From Saprospiraceae bacterium (GTDB lineage: Bacteria > Bacteroidota > Bacteroidia > Chitinophagales > Saprospiraceae), in the NCBI GenBank assembly GCA_019638455.1, contig JAHBTU010000002.1, positions 124,001 to 188,000 on the forward strand: a stretch of 64,000 nt of DNA, given 5' to 3'. The position numbers and the translations under genes were made by a program. The notes beneath the pieces were generated by a model. That model made no database searches and had not been told where the DNA came from. It saw only the letters and a list, made by a program, of their open reading frames with translations. Positions 51,876 to 61,700 of this stretch are shown piece after piece (the stretch's first letter is position 1; the number at the start of each line of letters is the position of its first letter).

Positions 51876-54182
51876 TTATTTTTTCTGTCGCATCCGAAAA
51901 TCCAAGGTCGAGAAACCGCCCGCGTCGAAATGCTCTATCTCGATGCGGTGTTGCCCCCCAAGCCTAACCGTGATTTCGTCGGTTGTTGGCTCATGCACGT
52001 TCCAGTTGTCAATGAGCAGCTTGCCATCCAGAAAGAGCCGAGCGCCGTCGTCGGAAGTGAGCTCTATGACATATTCGCCCGGAGCAATATCGAAAGCTGT
52101 GGTGCTGTGCGTGGCAAATCGGTCTTCGTTGACTCCCTCGCCGGGGCTTCCCCACCAAGCAAAGGCCAGTTCGTTGGCCGTTTTTTCCATTGCGGGTTTT
52201 TGTTTTTTCAACAGGGAAAAATGCTGCTCATGCCGCAAGGGGTCGCTGGTATCGTCATAGTTGAAAAAACGAATCAACCAATCAAACTTTTTTTCAAATC
52301 GCTGAAATTCAAAAAAATGGGGGTGGCCCGCAGGTGTTTTTTCACCAAATTCCGACACTATTTCCTGTTGGCCAATGTATTCAAAAGCGACGTGGACGGC
52401 CTCGCTTCCGGGAATGCTTTCGAGCGTCAGGGTGTGAGGCAATGCGCCACGAGGGTTTGGGGGCGAGGCAAGCCCTCTGATCTGTGCGATTTTCCATTCG
52501 CCGGGTGGGCCGGCAAGTCTCAAAGTATAAGTCATGGAGCCATTGTTGCCGGGTTCCATTTTTTCCAGTATTGCTGTGGGGTATTTGAAGTTATATGGCC
52601 CCCATTCTCCCATGATGATGTGCTGGCGGCCTTTTTTGTCGTTGGGCACTACGGCGAGCATACCTCCCGGGAGGCTGTCAGGTTCGTTGAGCTCGCCGTA
52701 TTGCACATTAAAGACCGCATAAGGATTTTCGGGGTAGCCATCTTTGCTGAAGTTCAAATTTTTAAAGGGAGCGAGCTCAGGGTGTGCCCATAGGTCCGCG
52801 AGTTGCGCTTCGGTGCCATATATCTCGTTGCGCCAGAATTTCAGATTTTCGTTGGGTTTGGGTGTTTCCAACAATTTTTTGAACTGTAGGAAAATATTCT
52901 CGCCATTGACGAGCGTGTTTTGTGAGGCGCTGATGTGAAGCGGCACGTGCGTTCTCAAAAAGATATTGCGGTCAATCATGTTGCCTCGGTTGCGCGTGTC
53001 GCGTTTTTGCGCATAGCCCCAATCGGCAGGTTGGCTTTCGCGTGCCCACAGGCGGATGCCCATCGAGTCGTCCTGAATCAAATTGAGCTGGATGGTGTCG
53101 TTTTGTCCGTGTTCTATGGCGATGGCAGTTTGGCATCCTGTTATCATGTTGGCATAGATGCGGGAGTCATAACTATACCCTCCCCAGATACCATAGGCGC
53201 AATCGGCGATGAGATTGCCCTGGATGCGATTGCGCGAAAAAGTGACTTCCACCCCGTTGGTAGGGGCATAGCTGAAGTCGTTGCCAAAAATGAGATTGTC
53301 GTTGCACCCGCCCTCGCCTGTGTCCATGGTCGTCTGGCCTGCCCATAGGAACAGCCCGTCGCCGGAATGGGTAGCCGTGTTGAAAGCGATGAGGTTGTTG
53401 CTGCTTTGCTCATAGACGAGTATGGCGGCAGAGTCCTGTCCTCGTTGGTAGAATCCATGCGAATAGCCGCGCACGTTCCAGCCCAAACGATTGTGCATCA
53501 CGCGGTTATTGCTGCTTCGATAGAGACCGACACCCAGCCCCGAATTGAATTGGAAGGTATTGTTGAATACTGAGCCCTCTGTGCAGCCCGTCATCAGTAG
53601 GGCATTTTGGTTGCCTGTGATGTGGCAGTTTTTGACTGTGGGCCGGAGGCAATTTCTGAGGTAAATGCCTGCTCCGTAGCGCAGCCACTCGTCCTGCTCG
53701 TTGTGATGATAACTGAGCCAGTCCGAGAAGTCTTCCCGCTCGCGGATAGAGCGAAGGCGCGGGCGATAGTTGTAGGAGAAGTCACAATTTTCGAGGGTCA
53801 ATGCTTCTGTGCCATCGGCCAACAAAGCCACTTTATAGCCGTGAACCTTTGCATTCTTCAGCACGATGTTTTTCCCTTTTATCAATATGGCAAGGCCATA
53901 GAACTGGTTGGGCAGCTGGCTCGGTTTGCCTCCATTTAGGGTAGCATCCTGAAAATCAACCGTGATGTTGTTGCCCGATATGGTGATGACCGGTCGAACC
54001 GTCGAGGGCACAAAAGCTGGCACTTTGTCGAACAGGTCTGCCGAATCGCCCGCGAGCGAATAGAGCGCCGTTTTTACACGGCACGACTCTTTGATGGTCA
54101 TGCCTTTTTTGAGCGTGATTTCAGCGGTTTGGGAGAAGAGCAATTGGGGCAGCAATGGCAGCAACAACAGAAAAGGGCGCAT
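51876..54182 (-). CDS. Secreted right-handed beta-helix protein with PA14 domain
   Basis: 768 residues from ATG 54182 with a signal peptide (MRPFLLLLPLLPQLLFSQ). Residues about 50-420 carry parallel beta-helix repeats with stacked Asn (ENCDFSYN, VKNCHITGNQNALLMTGC, NVRGYSHGF, GNDFSYAPTNGVEVTF), as in polysaccharide lyases and NosD-like proteins. The last 130 residues form a PA14 domain (ELTSDDGARLFLDGKLLIDN, RIEIEHFDAGG), which often binds glycans. No clear catalytic lyase residues were seen. A surface-glycan role is likely. Related repeats flank the gene on both sides. Confidence 0.85.
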   Translation of the reverse strand: MRPFLLLLPLLPQLLFSQTAEITLKKGMTIKESCRVKTALYSLAGDSADLFDKVPAFVPSTVRPVITISGNNITVDFQDATLNGGKPSQLPNQFYGLAILIKGKNIVLKNAKVHGYKVALLADGTEALTLENCDFSYNYRPRLRSIREREDFSDWLSYHHNEQDEWLRYGAGIYLRNCLRPTVKNCHITGNQNALLMTGCTEGSVFNNTFQFNSGLGVGLYRSSNNRVMHNRLGWNVRGYSHGFYQRGQDSAAILVYEQSSNNLIAFNTATHSGDGLFLWAGQTTMDTGEGGCNDNLIFGNDFSYAPTNGVEVTFSRNRIQGNLIADCAYGIWGGYSYDSRIYANMITGCQTAIAIEHGQNDTIQLNLIQDDSMGIRLWARESQPADWGYAQKRDTRNRGNMIDRNIFLRTHVPLHISASQNTLVNGENIFLQFKKLLETPKPNENLKFWRNEIYGTEAQLADLWAHPELAPFKNLNFSKDGYPENPYAVFNVQYGELNEPDSLPGGMLAVVPNDKKGRQHIIMGEWGPYNFKYPTAILEKMEPGNNGSMTYTLRLAGPPGEWKIAQIRGLASPPNPRGALPHTLTLESIPGSEAVHVAFEYIGQQEIVSEFGEKTPAGHPHFFEFQRFEKKFDWLIRFFNYDDTSDPLRHEQHFSLLKKQKPAMEKTANELAFAWWGSPGEGVNEDRFATHSTTAFDIAPGEYVIELTSDDGARLFLDGKLLIDNWNVHEPTTDEITVRLGGQHRIEIEHFDAGGFSTLDFRMRQKK

Positions 54183-54187
54183 GGATT

Positions 54188-54420
54188 CTTTCTTTATACC
54201 CAGATTAAAGAGGATATGGACCTGCCCGTTGACATGGCAGGGATGCTCTGGTTGTTTCACATGATTTTCAAAGGATTGCGAGTTCTCTTTGTTAAAAAGT
54301 GGTTTGCCTTGATTTTATACTTTGATTCGCTAGGATTTGTCAGTTCACCATGCTCGCTCTCCCTGATTTTGAACAGATTACGTTTTTGGCCATGCCCAAA
54401 ACTTGGCAGCATGAAGTATA
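54188..54420 (+). repeat. Dispersed repeat, copy C (both halves)
   Basis: The left half begins TATACCCAGATTAAAGAGGA and matches copies A and B to about 54290. The right half (54312-54420) matches copy D. It sits immediately upstream of the beta-helix gene. No gene is visible from here to 54512. Confidence 0.75.
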
Positions 54421-54512
54421 ACAAGGGGTTGTGCCGATTTTGAGTGATATTCCGTACCAGGTTCATCGTTCATCACTCACAACTTGTCACTAACCTGCGA
54501 AGGTCAACGTTC

Positions 54513-56711
54513 TCACGGCTTGGTTCCGCTTGTCTCTTTCAGATTTTCTTTGAAAAACTGTTCAATCTTCTCGAACAAATGCACCCGGTCTTTGCCCAAC
54601 ACATTGTGCTGATGTTCGGGATAAACAAAGTAATCAACCTGTTTGCCTTTGCGCACGCACTCGCGTATGTACCGCATCGAATGTTGCCACAACACCACAT
54701 CATCAGAAGAGCCGTGAATCATCAACAAGCGGCCTTCGAGGTTGTCAATGTACTTGAAAAGGCTGCTTTTTTCATAGCCCTCCGGGTTGTCTTGCGGGGT
54801 ATCCATGTATCGTTCGGTGTACATGATTTCGTACATGCGCCAATCAATCACCGGCCCTCCCGCGATGCCGCATTTGAACACGCCTTTTGCCTCCGGGCGG
54901 GTCAGCAATGAGGTGGCCATGAACCCGCCGTAACTCCAGCCATACACCCCAATGCGATTGGGATCAATGAAAGTTTGTGCTTTCAGATAATTGGCGCCAG
55001 TCAACTGGTCCTCGATTTCGGCATCGCCCAAACGCCGATGGATGGCGCTCTCAAAAGCAAAACCGCGATGAGCCGACCCACGCCCGTCGAGCGAAAAAAC
55101 CACAAAGCCCTGTTGTGCCAATCGGTGCATCCATAAGTCACCACCACCCAGCCACGAGTTGGTGACCATCTGAACGTGAGGGCCATTGTACACATTTACG
55201 ATGGCTGGGTATTTCCTTTTTGCGTCAAAATCGGGTGGCAGAATCATGCGAGCATTCATCGTGGCACCTCCAATGGAAGGAATGGTCACCAATCTTGTAA
55301 GTCCTAATTGATATCCTTCCAAGGGATTTTTAGCACCAAACACAATGCGTCGGTCGGAAGGATTGGCGATGGACTGGACATAGATGAAACGGGGGGTGGC
55401 GGTGTTGTTGAACACATCAAGCGCCCACTCGCCGGTGCTGTTAATAATGCCAACGTGTACGCCTTCTTCGTCGTTGAGGCGAGCGATGACACCGGTTTTC
55501 AGGTTTGTGGAAAAAATATAGCGATTCAGCCCCGTCTCGTCGGCCATTTGGTAAAAACAGTGGGAGCCATCGGCGGAAAAGCCGTAGAATTTGGTCACTG
55601 GCATAGCTCCTTTGCTCAATTGGCGCAGCATTTTCCCCGACATATCGTAGAGGTAGAGGTGGTTGTACCCATCTCTTTCGCTTTGCCACACGAACTGCGT
55701 GTTGTTGCCCGGCACGAATTGGGCGGGCACTTCCGGCTCCACCCATTTGTCGCTTGTTTCTTCAAAAAGGGTTTTGACGAAGGCCCCTGTGGCCGCGTCG
55801 AATTGTTTGAGCCAAAGATGTTTTTGCTCGCGGTTGACGACGGCGATGAGGATAAACTTGTCGTCGGGTGTCCAAGCGATATTGGTCAAGTATTGCTCTT
55901 TGGGTTCGCCAGTTTGAAGGTGAATCGTCTTGGCATTTTGTGTGTCGAAAACGCCGACGGTGACATGGTGGCTCTCCATGCCTGCGTAAGGATAGCGAAC
56001 AAATCGTGCTTGCGCAGGCATGGAGTCCAGCACATAAACTGGATACTTCGTCACCCTGCGCTCATCCATGCGATAGAAGGCCAGATAGCGCCCCGAAGGA
56101 CTCCAAAACGTGCCTTTGTAAATACCAAACTCCTCGCGATGGACACTTTTGCCGTACACGATGCCATCTTCCTCGCTTTGTGCCACACCCAAGTCCTTGC
56201 CGCCGATACTCACCCAAAGCCCATTGTCCTTGGTGTAGGCTGCGTGGTATGTTTTATCATGAATATCAATGTTTTCCACATCGTTCGGATGCCAGTTTCT
56301 CAACTTCAAGCCTTCCGAGGGCGAATAGGTGAAAATTTCCTTTTCCGTGTGAAACCAAAGTTTTTCCGCATCTACCCAACTCATGGGCGGCACTCCATCG
56401 AGCGGTTGCAGCCCCTGCGCGTTGAGGCCCTCGTTGATGAAGGGTAAAAAGTCCAAGGTGTCAATCGTCATATCCGGCGCGTTCACACGGACGATTTTGT
56501 TGTTCACGACGTGTGTGAATTGGGATGTCCCGGGCACCCACTGCAACTGTCGCAAACTGGTCGGGGCCAACACCGAACGCCCTTTCAAAATCGCGTCGGA
56601 CATCGTGATGGTGCTGGGTTGGGCGGCAAGAAAAAGGGGCAAAAAACAAAGCAAGGCAATCTGCGCAAATCGAATAGCAGTAGTCGAATGACGAAGGAGT
56701 ATTTTTTTCAT
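54513..56711 (-). CDS. DPP-IV-like S9 family peptidase
   Basis: 732 residues from ATG 56711, with a signal peptide. A beta-propeller (DPP-IV N-terminal) contains LAFYRMDERRVTKYPV, which in DPP-IV holds the double-Glu anchor for the peptide N-terminus. The C-terminal hydrolase has Ser593 in GWSYGGFMA, Asp in MIHGSSDD and His in YPEHQH. This suggests a dipeptidyl-aminopeptidase in the periplasm. An upstream in-frame start would put the signal peptide inside the protein. Confidence 0.93.
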   Translation of the reverse strand: MKKILLRHSTTAIRFAQIALLCFLPLFLAAQPSTITMSDAILKGRSVLAPTSLRQLQWVPGTSQFTHVVNNKIVRVNAPDMTIDTLDFLPFINEGLNAQGLQPLDGVPPMSWVDAEKLWFHTEKEIFTYSPSEGLKLRNWHPNDVENIDIHDKTYHAAYTKDNGLWVSIGGKDLGVAQSEEDGIVYGKSVHREEFGIYKGTFWSPSGRYLAFYRMDERRVTKYPVYVLDSMPAQARFVRYPYAGMESHHVTVGVFDTQNAKTIHLQTGEPKEQYLTNIAWTPDDKFILIAVVNREQKHLWLKQFDAATGAFVKTLFEETSDKWVEPEVPAQFVPGNNTQFVWQSERDGYNHLYLYDMSGKMLRQLSKGAMPVTKFYGFSADGSHCFYQMADETGLNRYIFSTNLKTGVIARLNDEEGVHVGIINSTGEWALDVFNNTATPRFIYVQSIANPSDRRIVFGAKNPLEGYQLGLTRLVTIPSIGGATMNARMILPPDFDAKRKYPAIVNVYNGPHVQMVTNSWLGGGDLWMHRLAQQGFVVFSLDGRGSAHRGFAFESAIHRRLGDAEIEDQLTGANYLKAQTFIDPNRIGVYGWSYGGFMATSLLTRPEAKGVFKCGIAGGPVIDWRMYEIMYTERYMDTPQDNPEGYEKSSLFKYIDNLEGRLLMIHGSSDDVVLWQHSMRYIRECVRKGKQVDYFVYPEHQHNVLGKDRVHLFEKIEQFFKENLKETSGTKP

Positions 56712-56892
56712 GTCGGAAATACCAGTTGAAAAGACCCGCAAAAGTAAGAAGGCTTCGCTGGACAACGGCTGAAAAACCGACAGAGGGCATCATGCAAGTC
56801 TTGATTCGACCAAGGTTGTCATTTGTCGGTGCTCGTGTTACCTGTCATAATCGTCATTGATGCAGGAGGTGACACCAACATCGAGACAGGCC

Positions 56893-58569
56893 TTATTGCT
56901 TTACCAATTTCTCAATGTGCATTTGGCTGCCCACGGCCGCTCGCAGGATGTAGCAGCCGGGTGGATATGAAGTCAGGTCAACCTCGATGGATTGTTCGCC
57001 GGCCATGAAATCCATCACCTTGCTGGACAGCATTTTACCAGAAAGGTCGAACAGTTGCAAAGCACCGCTACCACCGTTCGAGACATTTACCGCGAGCACG
57101 GTTCTATCGGCGGTGGGATTGGGAAATGCTTTTGCTTCCAGCGTTTTTTCTGGAATCTCTTCCAAATCGGTAGTCTGACAATAGATATTTTCAGTTGGGG
57201 CCGGCAAGGCTTGGGAAGCCAAAGCAAAGGCGGGACTCATGGCAAAAGTGACCGCCACGGATACCAAGGGGTTGGTGGGAGGCGACGCTGGGACGACAAC
57301 GCTTCCGGCGTTTTGTAGGAGAAAAAGGGTAGCACCTGCACAAGAGGCGGTGTAGCCATTCGGGTCCATTCGTGAGAGAATGCTTTCCGTCGCCATTGTA
57401 TTGAAAGCGCCGCTAAAAAACGCACCTGCTCCCGGCACTGGCTGCACGGCCACGAGGCGATTGTTGCCCGCATGAGCATAAAGATTCACCCATTGAATGA
57501 TGCCCGCCATGTCTGTCTTCAACATGAAAGCGTGCTGGGAGTGTGGCGAACCAGTAGGTGAGGAGGCGAACGTGCCGCCAATCAAGTATCCATCGGAGCG
57601 CACATGAACTGTCTGAAATTGCACGGTGGAGGCGATGGTCGGAGGAGCATATAACTTGCTCCACGCTACACTCCCAATCGAATTGGTTTTGAAAATCAGG
57701 CTATTGGAGATGCTGTGCGCGCCACAGACGACAACATATCCCCCTGTGGAAGGGTCGTGCGACACGGATGCCGAATTCATTTTCCCGGTTTGATATCGCA
57801 AGCCCCATTGAGATTGACCATTGGCATCCAACTTTGCCAACGCTACTTCATTGTCAATGGTAAAAGCCACTATGTAACTTCCATCGGGCAACTGTCGAAT
57901 GTCAGTAAGATTTTCCGTCCCATTGGAACGATATCCCCGCGACCATTGAACGACACCACTCGCAGCGAGTTTAAGCAAGTACAGCTCTGGGCCATTCACG
58001 CCACTGTTCTGAAGCCAACCACCCGTGATGAAGCCTCCGTCCGCTGTCGGCACTGCTAGCTGCATGGTGGTTTCGACCCCAACTGACAAACCAAATGGTG
58101 CATAGACCCTCGAGACGACGGGGTTGCCCGAGGCATCCGTTTCGGTCATGATAGGGGCAAACTTGGCAAGGCTCACCTGCCGCCCATAGCCAGCCACCAA
58201 AAAACCACCTGTGCTCGCAGGGCGGGTTCCTATTGGAAACAACTGTGTGCCTGACGCGAAACTGCCGAAGCTGCGCCTCCAATAAAAATTCAAGTTGTTG
58301 TCAGCAAGAGCGATGCCATTAGAAGAAGTCAAAACATAGCCTTGGCTGGCCGGGTAGATATGGGAATAGGGGGCGTTCTCTACTTTTTTTTGAAACAACT
58401 GGTATTGCGCCTTGCCCGGCGTGGGAAGGGTGATGCAAGCAACCAACGAAAAAAGTATCGGAAGTAGGGCGGCGACTAATTTATCCCATCCAAGTAGGCT
58501 GAGATGGCTGGTGTGGATATTTTGAATTTGGGGTAGGGGCTGCAGGAAAATTGTAATTGAGTTTTTCAT
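56893..58569 (-). CDS. Secreted protein with T9SS type A sorting domain
   Basis: 558 residues from ATG 58569. A membrane-like leader at about 30-55 (LVAALLPILFSLVACITL) follows an atypical 28-residue N-terminus. The body has repeats of the type GGFLVAGYG, DGGFITGGWLQ, DGSYIVAF and GGYVVVCGA, as in cell-surface beta-propeller-like proteins. The C-terminus (AKAFPNPTADRTVLAVNVSN, LFDLSGKMLSS, GCYILRAAV) is a Por_Secre_tail sorting domain. Confidence 0.85.
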   Translation of the reverse strand: MKNSITIFLQPLPQIQNIHTSHLSLLGWDKLVAALLPILFSLVACITLPTPGKAQYQLFQKKVENAPYSHIYPASQGYVLTSSNGIALADNNLNFYWRRSFGSFASGTQLFPIGTRPASTGGFLVAGYGRQVSLAKFAPIMTETDASGNPVVSRVYAPFGLSVGVETTMQLAVPTADGGFITGGWLQNSGVNGPELYLLKLAASGVVQWSRGYRSNGTENLTDIRQLPDGSYIVAFTIDNEVALAKLDANGQSQWGLRYQTGKMNSASVSHDPSTGGYVVVCGAHSISNSLIFKTNSIGSVAWSKLYAPPTIASTVQFQTVHVRSDGYLIGGTFASSPTGSPHSQHAFMLKTDMAGIIQWVNLYAHAGNNRLVAVQPVPGAGAFFSGAFNTMATESILSRMDPNGYTASCAGATLFLLQNAGSVVVPASPPTNPLVSVAVTFAMSPAFALASQALPAPTENIYCQTTDLEEIPEKTLEAKAFPNPTADRTVLAVNVSNGGSGALQLFDLSGKMLSSKVMDFMAGEQSIEVDLTSYPPGCYILRAAVGSQMHIEKLVKQ

Positions 58570-58793
58570 AACGACGTGCATTTTTTCAACAAAAATGACC
58601 GTCGTTGCACGGTGTGGGCAAGTACAGATTATGGCAGTATTCAGGCGGAGCTGGGCGGTTTTTGTGTAAAAATCAGGTTTGCTGAAATGGTAAACGCTTG
58701 TTTTGCAGCCCATTGCAATCAAAAAATCTTGTACGCCAAATCAGGGTTTTCAAAAAAGGAGGGTGAAATGGGGGCGCATTCCCTGCAAAGAGG

Positions 58794-61700
58794 TCAGGTG
58801 TTGACCTCTTTTTCGAGCTCTTCCACCCTCACTTTGTAGATATATTGGGGGGTGCGAGCATAAAGGTTTCGATAGAGCGTCAGTGCCTTTAGATGATGTT
58901 GTGTGGGATGGTCGGCCACCCTGCGCAGCTCGAAGTGTACTGCTGCCTCCTCGCGCTCCGTGCGGGCGAGTGCCATGAGTTGTTGGAGTTGGCGTATGGC
59001 CTCTTGGCGATTGCCTTCGGAAAGAATGACTTGTGCTCGCAGTATGTTAGCGCCAAAAGTGAGTTCCGAATTGCCCAAAGCGAGCGCGATATCGCGGCCC
59101 TCTTCCAGCAGTTGACGAGCGGTGGAGAGCTCCCCTGCGTGAACGTGCACCACGCCTTTTTCGATAAGCGAATAGCCCAAAACCAATTTGTTGCCCATTT
59201 CGCGGGCGTGTTCGATGGCCTCGTTGTAGAAGGCGATACTTTTTTTGTAGTCACCTTTGTAGAACCAAGTATCGCCCAACGTGTTGAGCGCCTTTGCAAT
59301 GCCTTTCTTGTAGTTCAATTCGCGGGAAAGTTGGAGGTTTTGCTCCAGGTATTCAATGGCACGGTCGAAGTCGCCAATGACGGATAGCAGGTCGCCGATA
59401 AGGCCACAGGCGATGGCGGTGCCCTGTTTGTCGCCCAGTTCTTTGCAAAGCACGAGGTCGCGCTCGAAGTTCTGCATTGCCTTCGGGTAATCGCCTTTTT
59501 TCTCCCACACGGAACCAATCGAACCGATGCATATAGTCATGAAGAGTTTGTTGCCCAATTCTTCCGAAAGGGCCAGTCCCTTTTCAAGACAGAGCAATGC
59601 CGAGTCGAGCGAACCTTTTTCCAGGTAAATGATACCCAGGTTCGTGTAGAGCGTCATCAATCCCTGCTTGTCGGCAGCCCGGTCAGCAATGTCGAGCTGT
59701 TCCTCCAGCCACCGGACACCTTCATCATAATGGCCTTGGTTCATGAAAATGAGGCCGAGGTTGGCGACAATGGCGGCGTTTTCGGCATCGCGCTGCACGG
59801 AGCGGTTTATTTCGATGGCTTTGGCAAACCAGCTCTTCGCCGCGTCGTAGCTTCCCTGCCTGAAGAAGAAAGTTCCGAGGTTGCCATATGTTTTCGCAAT
59901 GCCCACTTGGTCGTCGGCCAGTTCGAAGCAGGTGACGGCGACATCCAAGTGTTTTTTGGCATCGGCGTAGTTGCCGCGCAGCATTAGCAGTTGGCCAAGG
60001 CGGCGATTGCTGCGCCCGATGAGGTACCAATCGTTGAGGCTTTTGGCGCGGTCAAGCGCGGCGCGGTAGTCTTGCTCGGCTTCGTCCCACTGACCGACGA
60101 GCTCGTTTACCGCTCCTTTGCGCAGCAAGAACTTGATGGTTTTTTTGTTCTTTTTGGAACTGTCCTTGAGGTTGTCAATCAGTTTTTGATAAAACTTCAA
60201 TGCCTGACGGTTCAGGTAGTTGCGCTGCGACCAACGAGCGGCTTTTTCCAAAAACCTGTTGGTCTTTTGTTCGTCCTCCGCTTGCTCGTAGTGGAACGCC
60301 AAATCCACAAATCGCTCTTCCGAGTTGGGGTAGAGTTGTTCTATCGCTTCGGCAATCTGATGATGCAGTTCGCGCAGGCGGGTGCGCAATTGCATATCAT
60401 AAGCCGCCTCTCGCAGCAAAGAGTGGCGAAAAATGTAGCGCAGCTCATTCATTGCGTGCCAGATTTGCCATTTTTCGGCGGTCTGAATTTGCTCTTTCAG
60501 CACTATCTCAAGGTCGCCATTCTCCCGAATAAATTCCTCTTGCTTAGCCATCACGGCAGACAAAACGGGCAACTCAAACTCTCGCCCAATAACAGCCGCT
60601 GCTTTTACTGTTTCTTTTACAAGACCGCTAAGCCTATCAATACGAGCCATCATGATTGTCTTGACCGAGTCGGCAATCTGAAAATCGGCCGCATTGTTGA
60701 GCTGCAACACCCCTTCGCTGGTTTTCAGCAAATTGGCCTCCGTGAAGTAATCCACCATTTGCCCGATGTAGAATGGGTTGCCTTGAGTCATGCGTTGCAG
60801 CAGCTCAAGCAAGTCAGGGTGGAGTGTGCCGCCCAATCGAGTTTCGGCAAAAGCTTTCAAGTCCTCTGGCGAAAGAAAATTCAAATCTACCTCGGTATGG
60901 CGCACCCCCAGCTCATCGAGCATGGAGGGGCGAAAAATCCATGACTTGGAGCCATCGTCCTCGTATCGGCTGGTCGCTACGAACATCATCTGATAGCTGC
61001 GCGCCCGTCGGATAAATTGCTGCAAGAACTCCCGGCTCATCTCGTCGTACCAATGGGTGTCTTCCAGTTCGATGACCGTCGGTTGGAGCAGCGACTCCGC
61101 CACAAAAAGGTTGGCAAGCGCCGAAAGACTGTTTTGATAGCGCCCGCGTGCATCCAACTGCTCCCACAGCGAGCCGGGATAATGAATACCGACCATAGCC
61201 GCCAGCACACTTTGCGTACGCGCTATTTCCCGGCGCACGGCATCGGCTTCCGGGTGTCGGCTTTCCGTGAGCTCATATTGAAGTTCGAGGAAGTTGTTTT
61301 CAAACAGCTCGCGGTTGTGAGTCGAGTCGTTTTCGGGGCTTTGCTCGAAATAGTTTTTGAGCAAATAAATGAAGGGATTGAATGGTTTGCGCAGAATCTG
61401 GTCACTTTGACAAGTAAACCATGTGACTGCCATGTTTTCGCGCAGCTGTCTGCGAAACTCGTAGCTAATCCTGCTCTTCCCAATGCCCGCCTCTCCAAAA
61501 ACGAATGCGACCCCCGAAAACCGATGCTCGCGCAAAGGAGTGGCGAATTCGACCAACGTCTTCAGTTCGGTCTCACGTCCGAAATACTCACCGGAGAAGC
61601 TCGTGCGTCCGGCCAGATTGCGTCCTGTCAGCACGAATGTCGGAATAGCCTGCTCAAAACCTTTAAAATATCCTTCGCCGCGAGCGGTGAACTTAAAATT

